A stretch of DNA of 64,000 nucleotides from JAJAZB01 sp965249815. GTDB lineage: Bacteria; Bacteroidota; Bacteroidia; Cytophagales; Spirosomataceae. Positions 33,554 through 41,349 of the stretch are shown here, piece by piece. The translations under genes and the position numbers were made by a program. Under the pieces are notes generated by a model. That model was given only the letters and a program-made list of their open reading frames with translations, searched no databases and had not been told where the DNA came from. Each line of letters starts with the position of its first letter. Position 1 is the first letter of the stretch. The stretch covers positions 372,001 through 436,000 of the forward strand of contig CBDFMV010000002.1 in assembly GCA_965249815.1 (NCBI GenBank), read 5' to 3'.

Positions 33554-34303
33554 TCATTCCCGCTTCAACACCATCGCCGACGCCTGGGCGGTCGGAAAAA
33601 GCAGCAAATCGGCAATCATCACGTGCGGCGGGCGGGTCACGGCGAAGGCAATCACGTCGGCCACGTCGTGGGCGGTGAGCGGCGTAAATCCCTGGTAAAC
33701 CAACTCAGCCCGGCGGGTGTCGCCCTTGAAACGCACGGCTGAAAACTCGGTTTCCACTGCGCCCGGTGCGACGTTGGTCACCCGGATACCGAAGGGATTC
33801 AAGTCCAGCCGCATGCCTTCCGAAATCGCTTCGACAGCGGCTTTCGAGGCGCAGTACACGTTGCCGTTGGGGTAAGTTTGCTTGCCCGCCACCGAACTCA
33901 GGTTGACGATGTGCCCGCGTCGCCGCTCTTTCATCCCCGGCATCACGGCCCTCGACACGTAGAGCAGGCCCTTCACGTTGCCGTCCATCATGGCGTCCCA
34001 GTCGTCTTCGTCGCCGTCCTGAATTGGGCTGAGGCCGTAAGCATTGCCAGCATTGTTGACCAGAATGTCGATGGCTTGCCAATCGTCGGGGAGGCTTTCA
34101 AAAGCCGCCCGCACCGCCCCCCGGTCGCGCACGTCGAACACGAGCAGGTGCGTTTCAACGGCTTCCCCCAGCGTTTGCTGCAACTCGTGCAGGCGGTCGA
34201 GGCGACGCCCGCAGAGAATCAATTTCATGCCCAGTTGGGCGAAGGCTTCAGCGGTGGCCCGGCCAATGCCCGACGACGCACCGGTGATGAGGGCGATTTT
34301 CAT
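33554..34303 (-). CDS. Short-chain dehydrogenase/reductase (YdfG-like)
   Basis: 249 residues from the ATG at 34303. Classical SDR features: cofactor motif TGASSGIGRATAEAF, NNAGNAYGLSP, catalytic Ser in VNLSSVAGKQTYP and YxxxK in VYCASKAAVEA. The C-terminal part (VAPGAVETEFSAVRFKGD) resembles YdfG, an NADP-dependent 3-hydroxy acid/serine dehydrogenase. A role with the nearby 6-phosphogluconate dehydrogenase is not evident. The upstream extension to 34363 is made of a word-repeat palindrome and was excluded. Confidence 0.9.
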   Translation of the reverse strand: MKIALITGASSGIGRATAEAFAQLGMKLILCGRRLDRLHELQQTLGEAVETHLLVFDVRDRGAVRAAFESLPDDWQAIDILVNNAGNAYGLSPIQDGDEDDWDAMMDGNVKGLLYVSRAVMPGMKERRRGHIVNLSSVAGKQTYPNGNVYCASKAAVEAISEGMRLDLNPFGIRVTNVAPGAVETEFSAVRFKGDTRRAELVYQGFTPLTAHDVADVIAFAVTRPPHVMIADLLLFPTAQASAMVLKRE

Positions 34304-34307
34304 GGGT

Positions 34308-34391
34308 ATCTCAATGAGTGAATAAACGAAGGAGTGAATGGCCGACAATGATTTTTTATTCAATCATTCGCTCATTCACTCCTTCAGTCAT
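34308..34391. repeat. Reiterated-word palindrome (GAGTGAATAA type)
   Basis: AATGAGTGAATAAACGAAGG... pairs with ...TCATTCGCTCATTCACTCCTTC in an imperfect hairpin occupying the whole junction between gnd and the SDR gene. Confidence 0.75.
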
Positions 34392-35284
34392 TTTTTCTCC
34401 ACCGCGTGCCCGCCGAATTCGTTGCGCAGGGCGGCGACGACTTTTCCCGAAAACGTGTCCTCCTGCAAACTCCGGTAACGCATCAGCAGCGACAGCGCGA
34501 TAACGGGCGTGGGCACGCCGAGGTCGAGGGCGGTTTCGAGGGTCCACTTGCCTTCGCCGGAGGAGTGCATCACGCCCTTGATGGCGTCGAGGTGGGCGTC
34601 TTTGGTGAAGGCGTCGTGCATCAGTTCCATCAGCCAGCCGCGAATCACCGAACCGTTGTTCCAGAGCTTGGCAACGGCAGGGAAATCGATGTCGAATTCC
34701 GACTTGTCGAGCACCTCGAAGCCCTCGGCCATCGCCTGCATCATGCCGTATTCGATGCCGTTGTGGACCATTTTGGTGAAGTGCCCGCTGCCCGACGCGC
34801 CCGTGTAGAGGCTGCCGTCGGGTACGCAGATGTCGCGCAGCACCTGGGCCACGACGGCGTAGGCTTCGGGATCGCCGCCGATCATGGTGCAGGCCCCGTT
34901 GCGCGCGCCATCGGTGCCGCCGCTGGTGCCGCAGTCCATGAAATGCACACCGATTTCCTTCAACTCGGCGTAATTGGCCTGCGAAGCGCGGAAGTGCGAG
35001 TTGCCGCCGTCGATGACGATGTCACCGGGCGCAAGCAGGCCTTTGAGCAGCCCGATCACACTCTCGGTGATTTTCCCGGCGGGCACCATCAGCCAGATCA
35101 CTCGCTGGGGCGGCAGTTTTTCGCAGAGTTCGGCGAGCGAGTAGGCGGGGGTGCAGCCCTCCTGGGCGAGTTCGTCCACCTGGGTGGAGTTGACGTCGTT
35201 GACAACGACGCTATGGCCGTGGTCGCGCAGGTTGAGGGCCAGGTTGTAGCCCATTTTGCCGAGGCCGATGAGTCCGATTTGCAT
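34388..35284 (-). CDS. gnd: 6-phosphogluconate dehydrogenase, decarboxylating (GndA/YqeC type)
   Basis: 298 residues, the short form of the enzyme. The N-terminus IGLIGLGKMGYNLALNLRDH is the NAD(P)-binding motif; the substrate motif is DCGTSGGTDGARNGACTMIG and the catalytic lysine lies in SGHFTKMVHNGIEYGMM. It oxidises 6-phosphogluconate to ribulose 5-phosphate. With the gluconate permease (39948) and gluconokinase (41350) it completes a gluconate route, though these lie in separate transcription units. ATG 35284 was chosen because the upstream frame is encoded by a long palindrome. Confidence 0.93.
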   Translation of the reverse strand: MQIGLIGLGKMGYNLALNLRDHGHSVVVNDVNSTQVDELAQEGCTPAYSLAELCEKLPPQRVIWLMVPAGKITESVIGLLKGLLAPGDIVIDGGNSHFRASQANYAELKEIGVHFMDCGTSGGTDGARNGACTMIGGDPEAYAVVAQVLRDICVPDGSLYTGASGSGHFTKMVHNGIEYGMMQAMAEGFEVLDKSEFDIDFPAVAKLWNNGSVIRGWLMELMHDAFTKDAHLDAIKGVMHSSGEGKWTLETALDLGVPTPVIALSLLMRYRSLQEDTFSGKVVAALRNEFGGHAVEKK

Positions 35285-35292
35285 GGTTGAGT

Positions 35293-35410
35293 AGTTCCCC
35301 CTTTGAAGGGGGGTGGGGAGGCAGTGCGGTGGGAGGGGGATGTTTTGCGCGTCCAGCCAACATCCCCCTCCTCTCCACAAGCCCGCCGCACCCCCCTTCA
35401 AAGGGGGACT
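35293..35410. repeat. Long GC-rich palindrome (CCCCCTTTGAAGGGGGG type)
   Basis: Left arm 35293-35344 (AGTTCCCCCTTTGAAGGGGG onward) and right arm 35359-35410 (ending CCTTCAAAGGGGGACT) pair with mismatches and a 14-nt loop. A second copy with the same consensus is at 60620-60738. The right arm provides the last codons and the stop of the GNAT gene at 35398. Confidence 0.9.
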
Positions 35411-35931
35411 TTTTTGATTTCAAATACCCAGTTAAAATGCGCTTCCGACTCGGTGGTTTCGAGCAACCGACCGTGGGTTTCGATGAACCCCTGCCAGAAC
35501 CGCACGGCGGGCAAGTTAGCGCGGATTGCTTCGACTTCCCAAACGCCGCCGTAGATTTCGGCCAGCCGCTGCACCAGCCGCCGACCGAGTTTTTGCCGCC
35601 GGAATTCAGGCGCAACGAAGAATTCGCTCAGTTTCAAATCAGCGCGGAGGTTGCGGTACTGTGGCGTCAGGTTCAGGAAAACAAACCCGGCGTTTTCGCC
35701 GCCCACCGAAGCCACCAGCGGCAGGCCGTTGCGCTCGTCGAGCCACCAGTACAGGTAGTCGGGTTGCCAGTTGCCGTGCGCGTCGCGGGTGTAAAGCGTG
35801 GGGTCAAAGTGCGTAAGGTCGGCGAGGTAACGCGGGTACGCCGCCCGCAGCCAGGCGGCGGCGGGCGGGGCGTGGTGGGCGTTCAGGAAGGTCAGCGGTT
35901 GGTGACTCAAGCGGGCAGCGGGCCGCGTCAT
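35398..35931 (-). CDS. GNAT-family N-acetyltransferase
   Basis: 177 residues. The acetyl-CoA-binding motif A is FFVAPEFRRQKLGRRLVQRL (about residues 107-126), preceded by a beta-strand VASVGGENAGFVFLNL and followed by RANLPAVRFWQGF. The acceptor substrate is unknown. The stop codon and last few residues (KKVPL) come from the arm of a dispersed palindrome, so the original C-terminus may have been altered by insertion. It overlaps the DUF1349 gene start region by 4 nt (ATGA-type). Confidence 0.85.
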   Translation of the reverse strand: MTRPAARLSHQPLTFLNAHHAPPAAAWLRAAYPRYLADLTHFDPTLYTRDAHGNWQPDYLYWWLDERNGLPLVASVGGENAGFVFLNLTPQYRNLRADLKLSEFFVAPEFRRQKLGRRLVQRLAEIYGGVWEVEAIRANLPAVRFWQGFIETHGRLLETTESEAHFNWVFEIKKVPL

Positions 35932-36575
35932 TTTTTCGCCGTCCGCTCCAGCTTAACGTTCCAGACGCGGGCTTGTTCGACCACCTGCGGGTTGTGCGAG
36001 CAAAGAAACACCCCCGCCAGCACGGCGTCCGGCAGGTTGGCGTCGTACGAACCGACCGTTTGCAACGCATCCACCGATTTGCCGACCCGCATCGTGAAGG
36101 TCTTGCCACTGCGCTGGAGTTGAATGACCGGCGGCAGCGTTTTTTCCGGAAAGAAGATTTCGTCCTGCGGGTCGCGCATGGCCGCGCCGGGGGCCGTGCG
36201 CCACTGCATTACCACCAGCCCGTCGCCGTGCGACACCGCGCTGACGTGCACGGCCGTATCAGCGAGGTTTTCGCGCACCATCCAGCCGATTTTGCGGTGC
36301 GGGTCCTTGCCCGTGCCGATAAACTCAAAATTGGCCGTCAGCGTAAAATCCCCTTTCAGTTGTTTGTACAAAAACTGAAACTCGTCGCGCTTAAACCAGA
36401 TGTTGTACCCCGCGCCGCTGAGTTGGTAGCTGCGGTCCTTTTTGTGGTAAGTCACGTCGCCTTTCAGGGCGGGCTTGCCCACGTCGGCGTGGTTGTCGAA
36501 CGCGCCGAGCCGGGTGGATTGGGCCAGGGTCGGCGGGCCGACCAGCAGGAGAACAAACAGACAGCACTTCATCAT
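35928..36575 (-). CDS. Exported DUF1349 (concanavalin-like) protein
   Basis: 215 residues from the ATG at 36575, giving signal peptide MMKCCLFVLLLVGPPTLAQ. An alternative ATG at 36599 adds eight residues. The mature part is a beta-sandwich of the DUF1349 type (GAGYNIWFKRDEFQFLYKQ, RKIGWMVRENL, VVMQWRTAPGAA), a laminin-G/concanavalin-like fold seen in extracellular proteins that bind or cleave glycans. The open frame continues upstream into the 21-bp array but codon content changes there. Translationally coupled to the GNAT gene downstream (4-nt overlap). Confidence 0.78.
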   Translation of the reverse strand: MMKCCLFVLLLVGPPTLAQSTRLGAFDNHADVGKPALKGDVTYHKKDRSYQLSGAGYNIWFKRDEFQFLYKQLKGDFTLTANFEFIGTGKDPHRKIGWMVRENLADTAVHVSAVSHGDGLVVMQWRTAPGAAMRDPQDEIFFPEKTLPPVIQLQRSGKTFTMRVGKSVDALQTVGSYDANLPDAVLAGVFLCSHNPQVVEQARVWNVKLERTAKK

Positions 36576-37088
36576 CGGATTCGTAAAAATAGTCCTCATC
36601 AGGCGCGGTGTAACGAATTGTAAACCGTCGTCAGGAGGCGAAGTATACCAAACCGGAAGCGTACTTGCAACGACCGGAAGCAAATTGTCTCCGACCGGAC
36701 GCTTCATCTCACAACCCGGAAGCCTATTCTCACCGACCGGAAGCTTATTCTCACTGACCGGAAGGCTATTCTCACAAACCGGAAGCTCTATCACTCACGC
36801 CGGAGGCTTCATCTCACGGATCGGAAGCTTCATCACACCGACCGGAAACGTTATCACGCGGACCGGAAGCGCTATCACTCGCCCCGGATACTTCATCAAA
36901 CTTGTCGGAAGCCTTATCAAACAAACCGGATGCTTCATCACACCGACCGGAAGCACGATGTCCCGGCCCGGCTGCCAGTTGCCTCTAACCGGGGTGGCTA
37001 ACGCCCCAAGGTCAGCGGGGCGTCCGTCCGCATCCGCGTCACAGCCCCGGACAAACCGGCGTTTTGATTGGCGCGGAGGGGGCCGCAC
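36576..37088. other. 513-bp gap occupied by the GC-rich 21-bp array
   Basis: The gap between two minus-strand genes is mostly the array at 36632-37009. Open frames on both strands cross it because the unit is a multiple of three; none has a convincing start or signal. Confidence 0.7.
36632..37009. repeat. 21-bp phased degenerate repeat array (GC-rich type)
   Basis: Eighteen units begin at 36632 and every 21 nt to 36989 without a single indel. Consensus CCGGAAGCTTCATCACACCG plus A. Bases 1-8 (CCGGAAGC) and the AT at 12-13 are best kept; the rest drifts. Many units contain the palindrome GAAGCTTC. The exact phase despite high sequence divergence argues for selection on spacing, either two helical turns of DNA or seven codons. 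Confidence 0.88.
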
Positions 37089-37358
37089 TTACTTTTTATT
37101 CTCGTTTTGAAGCGTTTCAAAGTCACCTTTAATCCAGCGCGGCTGGCCAATGTAATGCGGATTAATTAAAAACTGGCCGGTTTTCGTGTCGATGATGACC
37201 ATCTCGTGCTCACCGGATATGACCTGAAAGCGACGGATTTCATTATCCGCTTCGGGCTTATTGGCGGGTCTGAAATTACTCAGGAGCAGCAACCCGACCA
37301 CGGTCAATACACCCAGCAGAAAGGATTTGAAGTCAATGGAAATGGTGAATGAGTTCAT
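37089..37358 (-). CDS. Small membrane-anchored hypothetical protein
   Basis: 89 residues; not recognised. One N-terminal transmembrane helix (FLLGVLTVVGLLLLSNF) is followed by a soluble domain with alternating hydrophobics (RFQVISGEHEMVIIDTKTGQ) and a basic tail (NENKK). This layout is common for small inner-membrane proteins that bind a partner in the periplasm or cytoplasm. It lies upstream of the 21-bp array and downstream of a degenerate inverted repeat (about 37405-37495). Function unknown. Confidence 0.65.
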   Translation of the reverse strand: MNSFTISIDFKSFLLGVLTVVGLLLLSNFRPANKPEADNEIRRFQVISGEHEMVIIDTKTGQFLINPHYIGQPRWIKGDFETLQNENKK

Positions 37359-37528
37359 GGGGGTTTGTTGGTTGAAAGGTTGTTGGGAGTGAAGCCAGTT
37401 TTTTGGAATTTGATGCGGGTTTGTAACTCGTGTTCGCGTTACAACGATCCGTTTTTAGTGCTCAGCTTGCCCGCCTGAACCGGCACGAGTCGCAAACTCG
37501 CAATAGTTGAGGCATCTGCGGGAGTAGT

Positions 37529-38235
37529 TTAAATTTTCTTGATTGAAACCACATCGAATGGTAAGTAGCTTTCGTCGGTGTTTGAGTTGATTTTATTTCC
37601 GATCAAAGCAGAAATTATAAAAGGATTTCCGATAGCATCCATTTGATTAAAGTAAAAAGGTTGATTATTTAAAGCGAATCGTATTTTTTCTTGAGCATCT
37701 ATAGGTTGTAATCTCAATAAACTTTTATAGATAAGAGTGTTAAAATCGAAAGTAGCCATAAATTTTTGGTCGTTAAAGTCTTTGACATGACATACTACAT
37801 TTATCGAAAAAAGTTCATCGTTTATCTTTGCAAGATTATGAACACCAGGTATAATGAATTCGATGGGATGTAGAAGTGATTCTATATCGCTAATTTTTAA
37901 TAAGAATAACCCTAAATCGAATGAAAATCCTCTTAAATGTGGTTTATCTACCATTTCTGGACTTAACATTTTCTTCAATTCAAGCCAGTTCTCTCTCAAA
38001 TTTTTTAATTCAAATTGTAATATGGGTTCATGTTTTTCAACATGAAATAAAGAAATTTCTCTTCCGTTACAAAGACCGAATAACTCACTCCTAATCTCAG
38101 GATGCATTGCATAGCTATATGCTTGATATACATTTTTGCCGTTCCTGATATTTTCTGAAGGTCTTTTTGCGTCCAAGATCCACTTTGTTTTCTCGTTAAT
38201 TTGAAAAGCGTAATCTGGGATTATGTTCACTCTAT
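37529..38235 (-). pseudogene. HsdR_N-like nuclease, C-terminal fragment (IS-split)
   Basis: The 3' part of a gene interrupted by IS copy 3. It begins at the insertion with NIIPDYAFQI and WILDAKRPSE, the PD and DxK parts of a PD-(D/E)xK nuclease site typical of the type I restriction HsdR N-terminal domain. Joining 39214-38986 to 38235-37529 gives 936 nt, 311 codons plus stop, in frame. The protein was only about 311 residues, so it is a stand-alone HSDR_N domain protein and not a full HsdR. The DNA is strongly AT-rich, suggesting transfer. Confidence 0.82.
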
Positions 38236-38244
38236 GGTAGTGGT

Positions 38245-38640
38245 CTAAGACAGAGTGAGATTATAGTGGTTGAGAAAGACCACGACGCGTTGAATAAGGC
38301 CCTGTTTGGTTTTGGCGAACGATAAGGTTTTCCTCACCAGGGGTGCCACTCGCTGACGCATCGTATTGTTAAACCGCTCGACGTGATTGGTGGGCTTACC
38401 CTGACACCGATGCCGACCCGGTGGCACCACCCTCAGGTAGGCCGCCCAGCGATCGGTGTGAATCAGGGCGCTTTCTCGCACGGGTAAGGGCAAGCGTTTC
38501 CAGAGCCGCCGGGCCGACGTCGTGCTGCGGTCGCCGACGTAATACGCCAGGACCCGGCGGCTGTGCCGGCACAGGGCAAGCCAGACCCACAGGCCGTAGC
38601 CCTTGTGACGCACGTACGTGGTCATTTCGTCGATTTCCAC
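38245..38640 (-). CDS. IS1 InsB-like transposase catalytic part (copy 3)
   Basis: Translation identical to the other two copies (131 residues, DDE residues intact), so this copy is also potentially active. Confidence 0.9.
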   Translation of the reverse strand: MEIDEMTTYVRHKGYGLWVWLALCRHSRRVLAYYVGDRSTTSARRLWKRLPLPVRESALIHTDRWAAYLRVVPPGRHRCQGKPTNHVERFNNTMRQRVAPLVRKTLSFAKTKQGLIQRVVVFLNHYNLTLS

Positions 38641-38641
38641 G

Positions 38642-38944
38642 TCAGTTACCGGACTCGTCGTTACGGGAGGCAGAAAGCACGCTTTTTTTTAAAATCTTAG
38701 CGACTGTCATCCGGCTTACCCCGGTTTGGCGCACAATGGCCCGTTGACTCAGCCGTTCGGTCAGCAGGCTCTCGACCTGAGCGTAGCGCGCCTGGCGCTG
38801 CTCGAGGGCCGAGGTGAAATAGCCGTGATAGCCGCAGGTGGTGCAGTGGTACTTGGCTTTGCCCTTGACGCTGCCATTTCGCCGCAAGGCCTGGCTACCA
38901 CAGCGCCGACACGAATAGGTATGAGTTTCTTGAATCATGCCCAA
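38642..38944 (-). CDS. IS1 InsA-like zinc-finger/HTH protein (copy 3)
   Basis: Translation identical to the other two copies (100 residues, two CxxC pairs and helix-turn-helix). The A8 slippery run is intact. Confidence 0.88.
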   Translation of the reverse strand: MGMIQETHTYSCRRCGSQALRRNGSVKGKAKYHCTTCGYHGYFTSALEQRQARYAQVESLLTERLSQRAIVRQTGVSRMTVAKILKKSVLSASRNDESGN

Positions 38945-38977
38945 AGATACTCATTCGCACTTACTTAGACCACTACC

Positions 38978-39214
38978 CACTCTATACTCATTTGTTCCAA
39001 AATAATAAAAAGGATGTTTTAAAGCGTTGCTCCGGATAATTTTATTTTTACCAGATGCTGTGTAGCCAAGTTTTTTCAACAAAGGAAATATAACTTCTTC
39101 TCTGACAGCATCCTCTTTAAACGATGTTTGGTGTAATAAATCCCAATCAAAGTCTTCATAAATATCTTCAAAATCATCTTCACCAAAAAGTTGGTTTTGG
39201 TATCCGAATTCCAT
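38978..39214 (-). pseudogene. HsdR_N-like nuclease, N-terminal fragment (IS-split)
   Basis: The first 76-79 residues of the split gene: an acidic N-terminus (FGEDDFEDIYEDFDWDLL), then VREEVIFPLLKKLGY with the conserved Glu of HSDR_N, ending FGTNEYRV at the target duplication. It reads on into the IS end and soon stops. The AT-rich codon use contrasts with the chromosomal neighbours. Confidence 0.82.
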
Positions 39215-39356
39215 GTAAATAGATGGTTAAAATGTTAATCGTTAATGCTGTCCTCAGTTGTTCGCAGTTTGCAACTCAAGTTGTTCCAAGTCTGAAGCGG
39301 GGCCAATCGGTAGGGCGACTTGGAACGGCCGATAACCCGTAGTCTTCCGACTTCGC

Positions 39357-39599
39357 TTAGGCTGCTTCACTCAACTCCCGCACGTGCCACAAATCCCTCG
39401 GCATCGTAGGGCGCACCTGAGCGGCTTCCAAGGTTTCAACGGCAATCGTGTTGCCATCTTTCGTCATGAATTCCACTTCGTAGGCGGCGTGGTCGCCGTA
39501 CACATGCACCACCGTACCCACGTCGCCACGTACCAAGCCTTTGGCCGGTAAATCGACCAGCAAAACGGCTGCTTCCAGTTCTTCAAGTTTCGAGTTCAT
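39357..39599 (-). CDS. DUF4926 protein (possible antitoxin/immunity partner)
   Basis: 80 residues from the ATG at 39599. The body LEAAVLLVDLPAKGLVRGDV, then VVHVYGDHAAYEVEF and DGNTIAVETLEAAQVRP, matches the small beta-barrel DUF4926 family. Its start codon overlaps the stop of the DUF6883 gene (ATGA), so the two are translationally coupled. DUF4926 genes are typically found next to DUF6883 genes, in a toxin-antitoxin-like arrangement whose mechanism is not described to my knowledge. A start at 39653 would overlap more and was rejected. Confidence 0.75.
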   Translation of the reverse strand: MNSKLEELEAAVLLVDLPAKGLVRGDVGTVVHVYGDHAAYEVEFMTKDGNTIAVETLEAAQVRPTMPRDLWHVRELSEAA

Positions 39600-39922
39600 C
39601 AGTTCGGGTGTGCGGTTATAAACCTGAATTTCGCATTTTCTTCCCAAAGCCACACGGTCAGAATCATCGGCGCTCTACCATCCGGGCAATTCAACAAGCC
39701 GCTGACTTTGTATTTCCTACCGTGATTGGATTCCTCCACCTCAATCAGTTCACCAGCGCAAGCTAAGTCCAGTAAAGCACGTTCAAGTTCTTCGGGAACT
39801 TCCCGACGAAAACCGAAGCGGGTGAAAAACCAGCTTTTATCGCCCCGTTCCCGCTCTTTAAGCAAGTACCCAGTCAGTTTGGCGGGTGGAATGTACGCAT
39901 TTTCGCAATTCGGGAGACGCAT
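39599..39922 (-). CDS. DUF6883 protein (possible toxin partner)
   Basis: 107 residues. DUF6883 pattern: NAYIPPAKLTGYLLKERERG, WFFTRFGFRREVPEELERAL, GRKYKVSGLLNCPDGRAP and a C-terminal TVWLWEENAKFRFITAHPN. This domain is also found at the C-termini of large polymorphic toxins, where it is a candidate effector; stand-alone copies pair with DUF4926. It lies 25 nt after the gntP end on the same strand, near an AT-rich restriction-like gene, so the area looks like a small defence or addiction island. Confidence 0.75.
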   Translation of the reverse strand: MRLPNCENAYIPPAKLTGYLLKERERGDKSWFFTRFGFRREVPEELERALLDLACAGELIEVEESNHGRKYKVSGLLNCPDGRAPMILTVWLWEENAKFRFITAHPN

Positions 39923-39947
39923 TTCACTTGCTGATCTTGAAGCTTCT

Positions 39948-41267
39948 TCACACCACCAAATTCAACGCCAGCACCCCCAGCACCCCCACCACGGCCACGA
40001 TGGATTCCATGATGCTCCAGGTCAGGATGGTGTTTTTGATGTCGAGGCCGAAGTATTCCTTGAAGAGCCAAAAGCCCGCGTCGTTCACGTGGCTGAACAT
40101 CAGGCTGCCCGCGCCGATGGAAATCACCATCAATTCCTTGTTGATGCCCAGGTCGGCGGCCAGGATGGGCTGCATGATGCCGCCCGCCATCAGGCCCGCT
40201 ACCGTGGCCGAGCCGAGCGTGACCCGCACCGCCGAGGCAATCAGCCAACCCAGCAGCAGGGGCGAGAGCGACGAACCCTTGAAAGCCGCCGCGATCACGT
40301 CGCCCACGCCGGAGTCGATGAGCACCTGTTTGAAGGCCCCGCCGCCCGCGATGATGAGCAGAATCGCCGCCACGGCCCCCACCGATTCGTCGGCCCACTT
40401 CATCACCTGCTTCATGGTTTTGCCCCGGCCAATGCCCAGCGCGTACACCGCAAACAGCACGGCGATGAGCATGGCCACCATCGCGTCGCCGAAAAACTTG
40501 ACGACGGGCAGGATTGGCGAGTCGTGCGCCACCGCCAGTTCGGCCACCGTCGCGGCGGCCATCAGCAGCACCGGCACCAGCGCCGCCAGCAGGCTCACGC
40601 CGAAGCCGGGCATTTCGGCTTCCGAAAAATCGCGGGCTTCGAGCAAACCCTTCGGCGGGTTGGCGATGCGCTTCCGGTGAAATTCCGGGAAAATAATGCC
40701 CGTGATGAACATGGCCGGAATCGCCACGATCGTCCCGTACACCAGCGTACGGCCCATGTTGGCCCCGAACAGCGCCGCGATGGCCGTGGGGCCGGGGTGG
40801 GGCGGCAGGTAGCCGTGGGTGATGCTCAGCGACGAAGCCATCGCCAGGGCGAGGTAAATGAGCGGCAGGCCGGTTTCGAGCGCGGTGGTAAACACCAGCG
40901 GCACGAGCACCACGAAGCCCGCGTTGTAAAACATGGCGATGCCCACGGCAAAGCCCGTCAGGACCATCGCGTATTTCACGCCCCTGATGCCGAAAAACTC
41001 GACCAGTTTGGTAGTGATGCGCCGGGCCGCGCCGGTTTCGGTCAGGATTTTACCCAGAATCACGCCGAAGCCGAGGATGAAGGCAATCGGCCCCAGTGTG
41101 CCGCCCACGCCGCTTTGCACCGATTTGAGCACCGTACCCAGCGGCATTCCCTGGGCAATGCCGACGAAGAGCGACGTGAGGATGAGCGAAAGAAACGCGT
41201 TGAGTTTCAGAACGAGAATGAGCAGCAGCAAAAGCGCCACGCCAGCGGCAACGATGAAGAGGGTCAT
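39948..41267 (-). CDS. gntP: Gluconate:H+ symporter, GntP family
   Basis: 439 residues with about 12-14 hydrophobic spans. GntP-family stretches: LNAFLSLILTSLFVGIAQGM, ITHGYLPPHPGPTAIA (highly conserved loop) and GSLMFSHVNDAGFWLFKEYF near the C-terminus. It should bring gluconate or a related sugar acid across the inner membrane. It is divergent from the gluconokinase gene at 41350 with only 82 bp between, which contains a 33-nt palindrome, an arrangement that suggests a shared control site. Confidence 0.94.
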   Translation of the reverse strand: MTLFIVAAGVALLLLLILVLKLNAFLSLILTSLFVGIAQGMPLGTVLKSVQSGVGGTLGPIAFILGFGVILGKILTETGAARRITTKLVEFFGIRGVKYAMVLTGFAVGIAMFYNAGFVVLVPLVFTTALETGLPLIYLALAMASSLSITHGYLPPHPGPTAIAALFGANMGRTLVYGTIVAIPAMFITGIIFPEFHRKRIANPPKGLLEARDFSEAEMPGFGVSLLAALVPVLLMAAATVAELAVAHDSPILPVVKFFGDAMVAMLIAVLFAVYALGIGRGKTMKQVMKWADESVGAVAAILLIIAGGGAFKQVLIDSGVGDVIAAAFKGSSLSPLLLGWLIASAVRVTLGSATVAGLMAGGIMQPILAADLGINKELMVISIGAGSLMFSHVNDAGFWLFKEYFGLDIKNTILTWSIMESIVAVVGVLGVLALNLVV

Positions 41268-41292
41268 GCAGGGGAGAGGTTAAGCAGTTGTA

Positions 41293-41325
41293 AACTTTGG
41301 CAAAGTTTTGAACTTTGCCAAAGTT
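41293..41325. repeat. 33-nt palindrome between gntP and gntK
   Basis: AACTTTGGCAAAGTT-TTG-AACTTTGCCAAAGTT. Each 15-nt arm is itself an inverted repeat around one base. It is centred between the divergent starts, so it could be a regulator operator, but it also shares the 33-nt length of the hairpins at 1618, 28417 and 61787. Confidence 0.75.
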
Positions 41326-41349
41326 GGAGACTCCTTACTTTCCGTTTAA

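Larger units (their letters stand above)
38236..38977 (-). mobile_element. IS1-family insertion sequence, copy 3 (742 bp)
   Basis: Same length, ends and orientation as copies 1 and 2. Target duplication CACTCTAT at 38228-38235 and 38978-38985. It splits the HsdR_N-like gene between its conserved Glu region and the PD motif. Confidence 0.95.

Noticed and set aside
36632..37009. Reading the 21-bp array as a CRISPR
   Set aside because: Units are adjacent, degenerate and without unique 30-40 nt spacers, and there are no cas genes.
36475..37110. Plus-strand ORF across the GC-rich 21-bp array
   Set aside because: It starts inside the antisense of the DUF1349 gene and shows only 7-residue reiterations (TGSFITP-like); no signal peptide or known repeat family.
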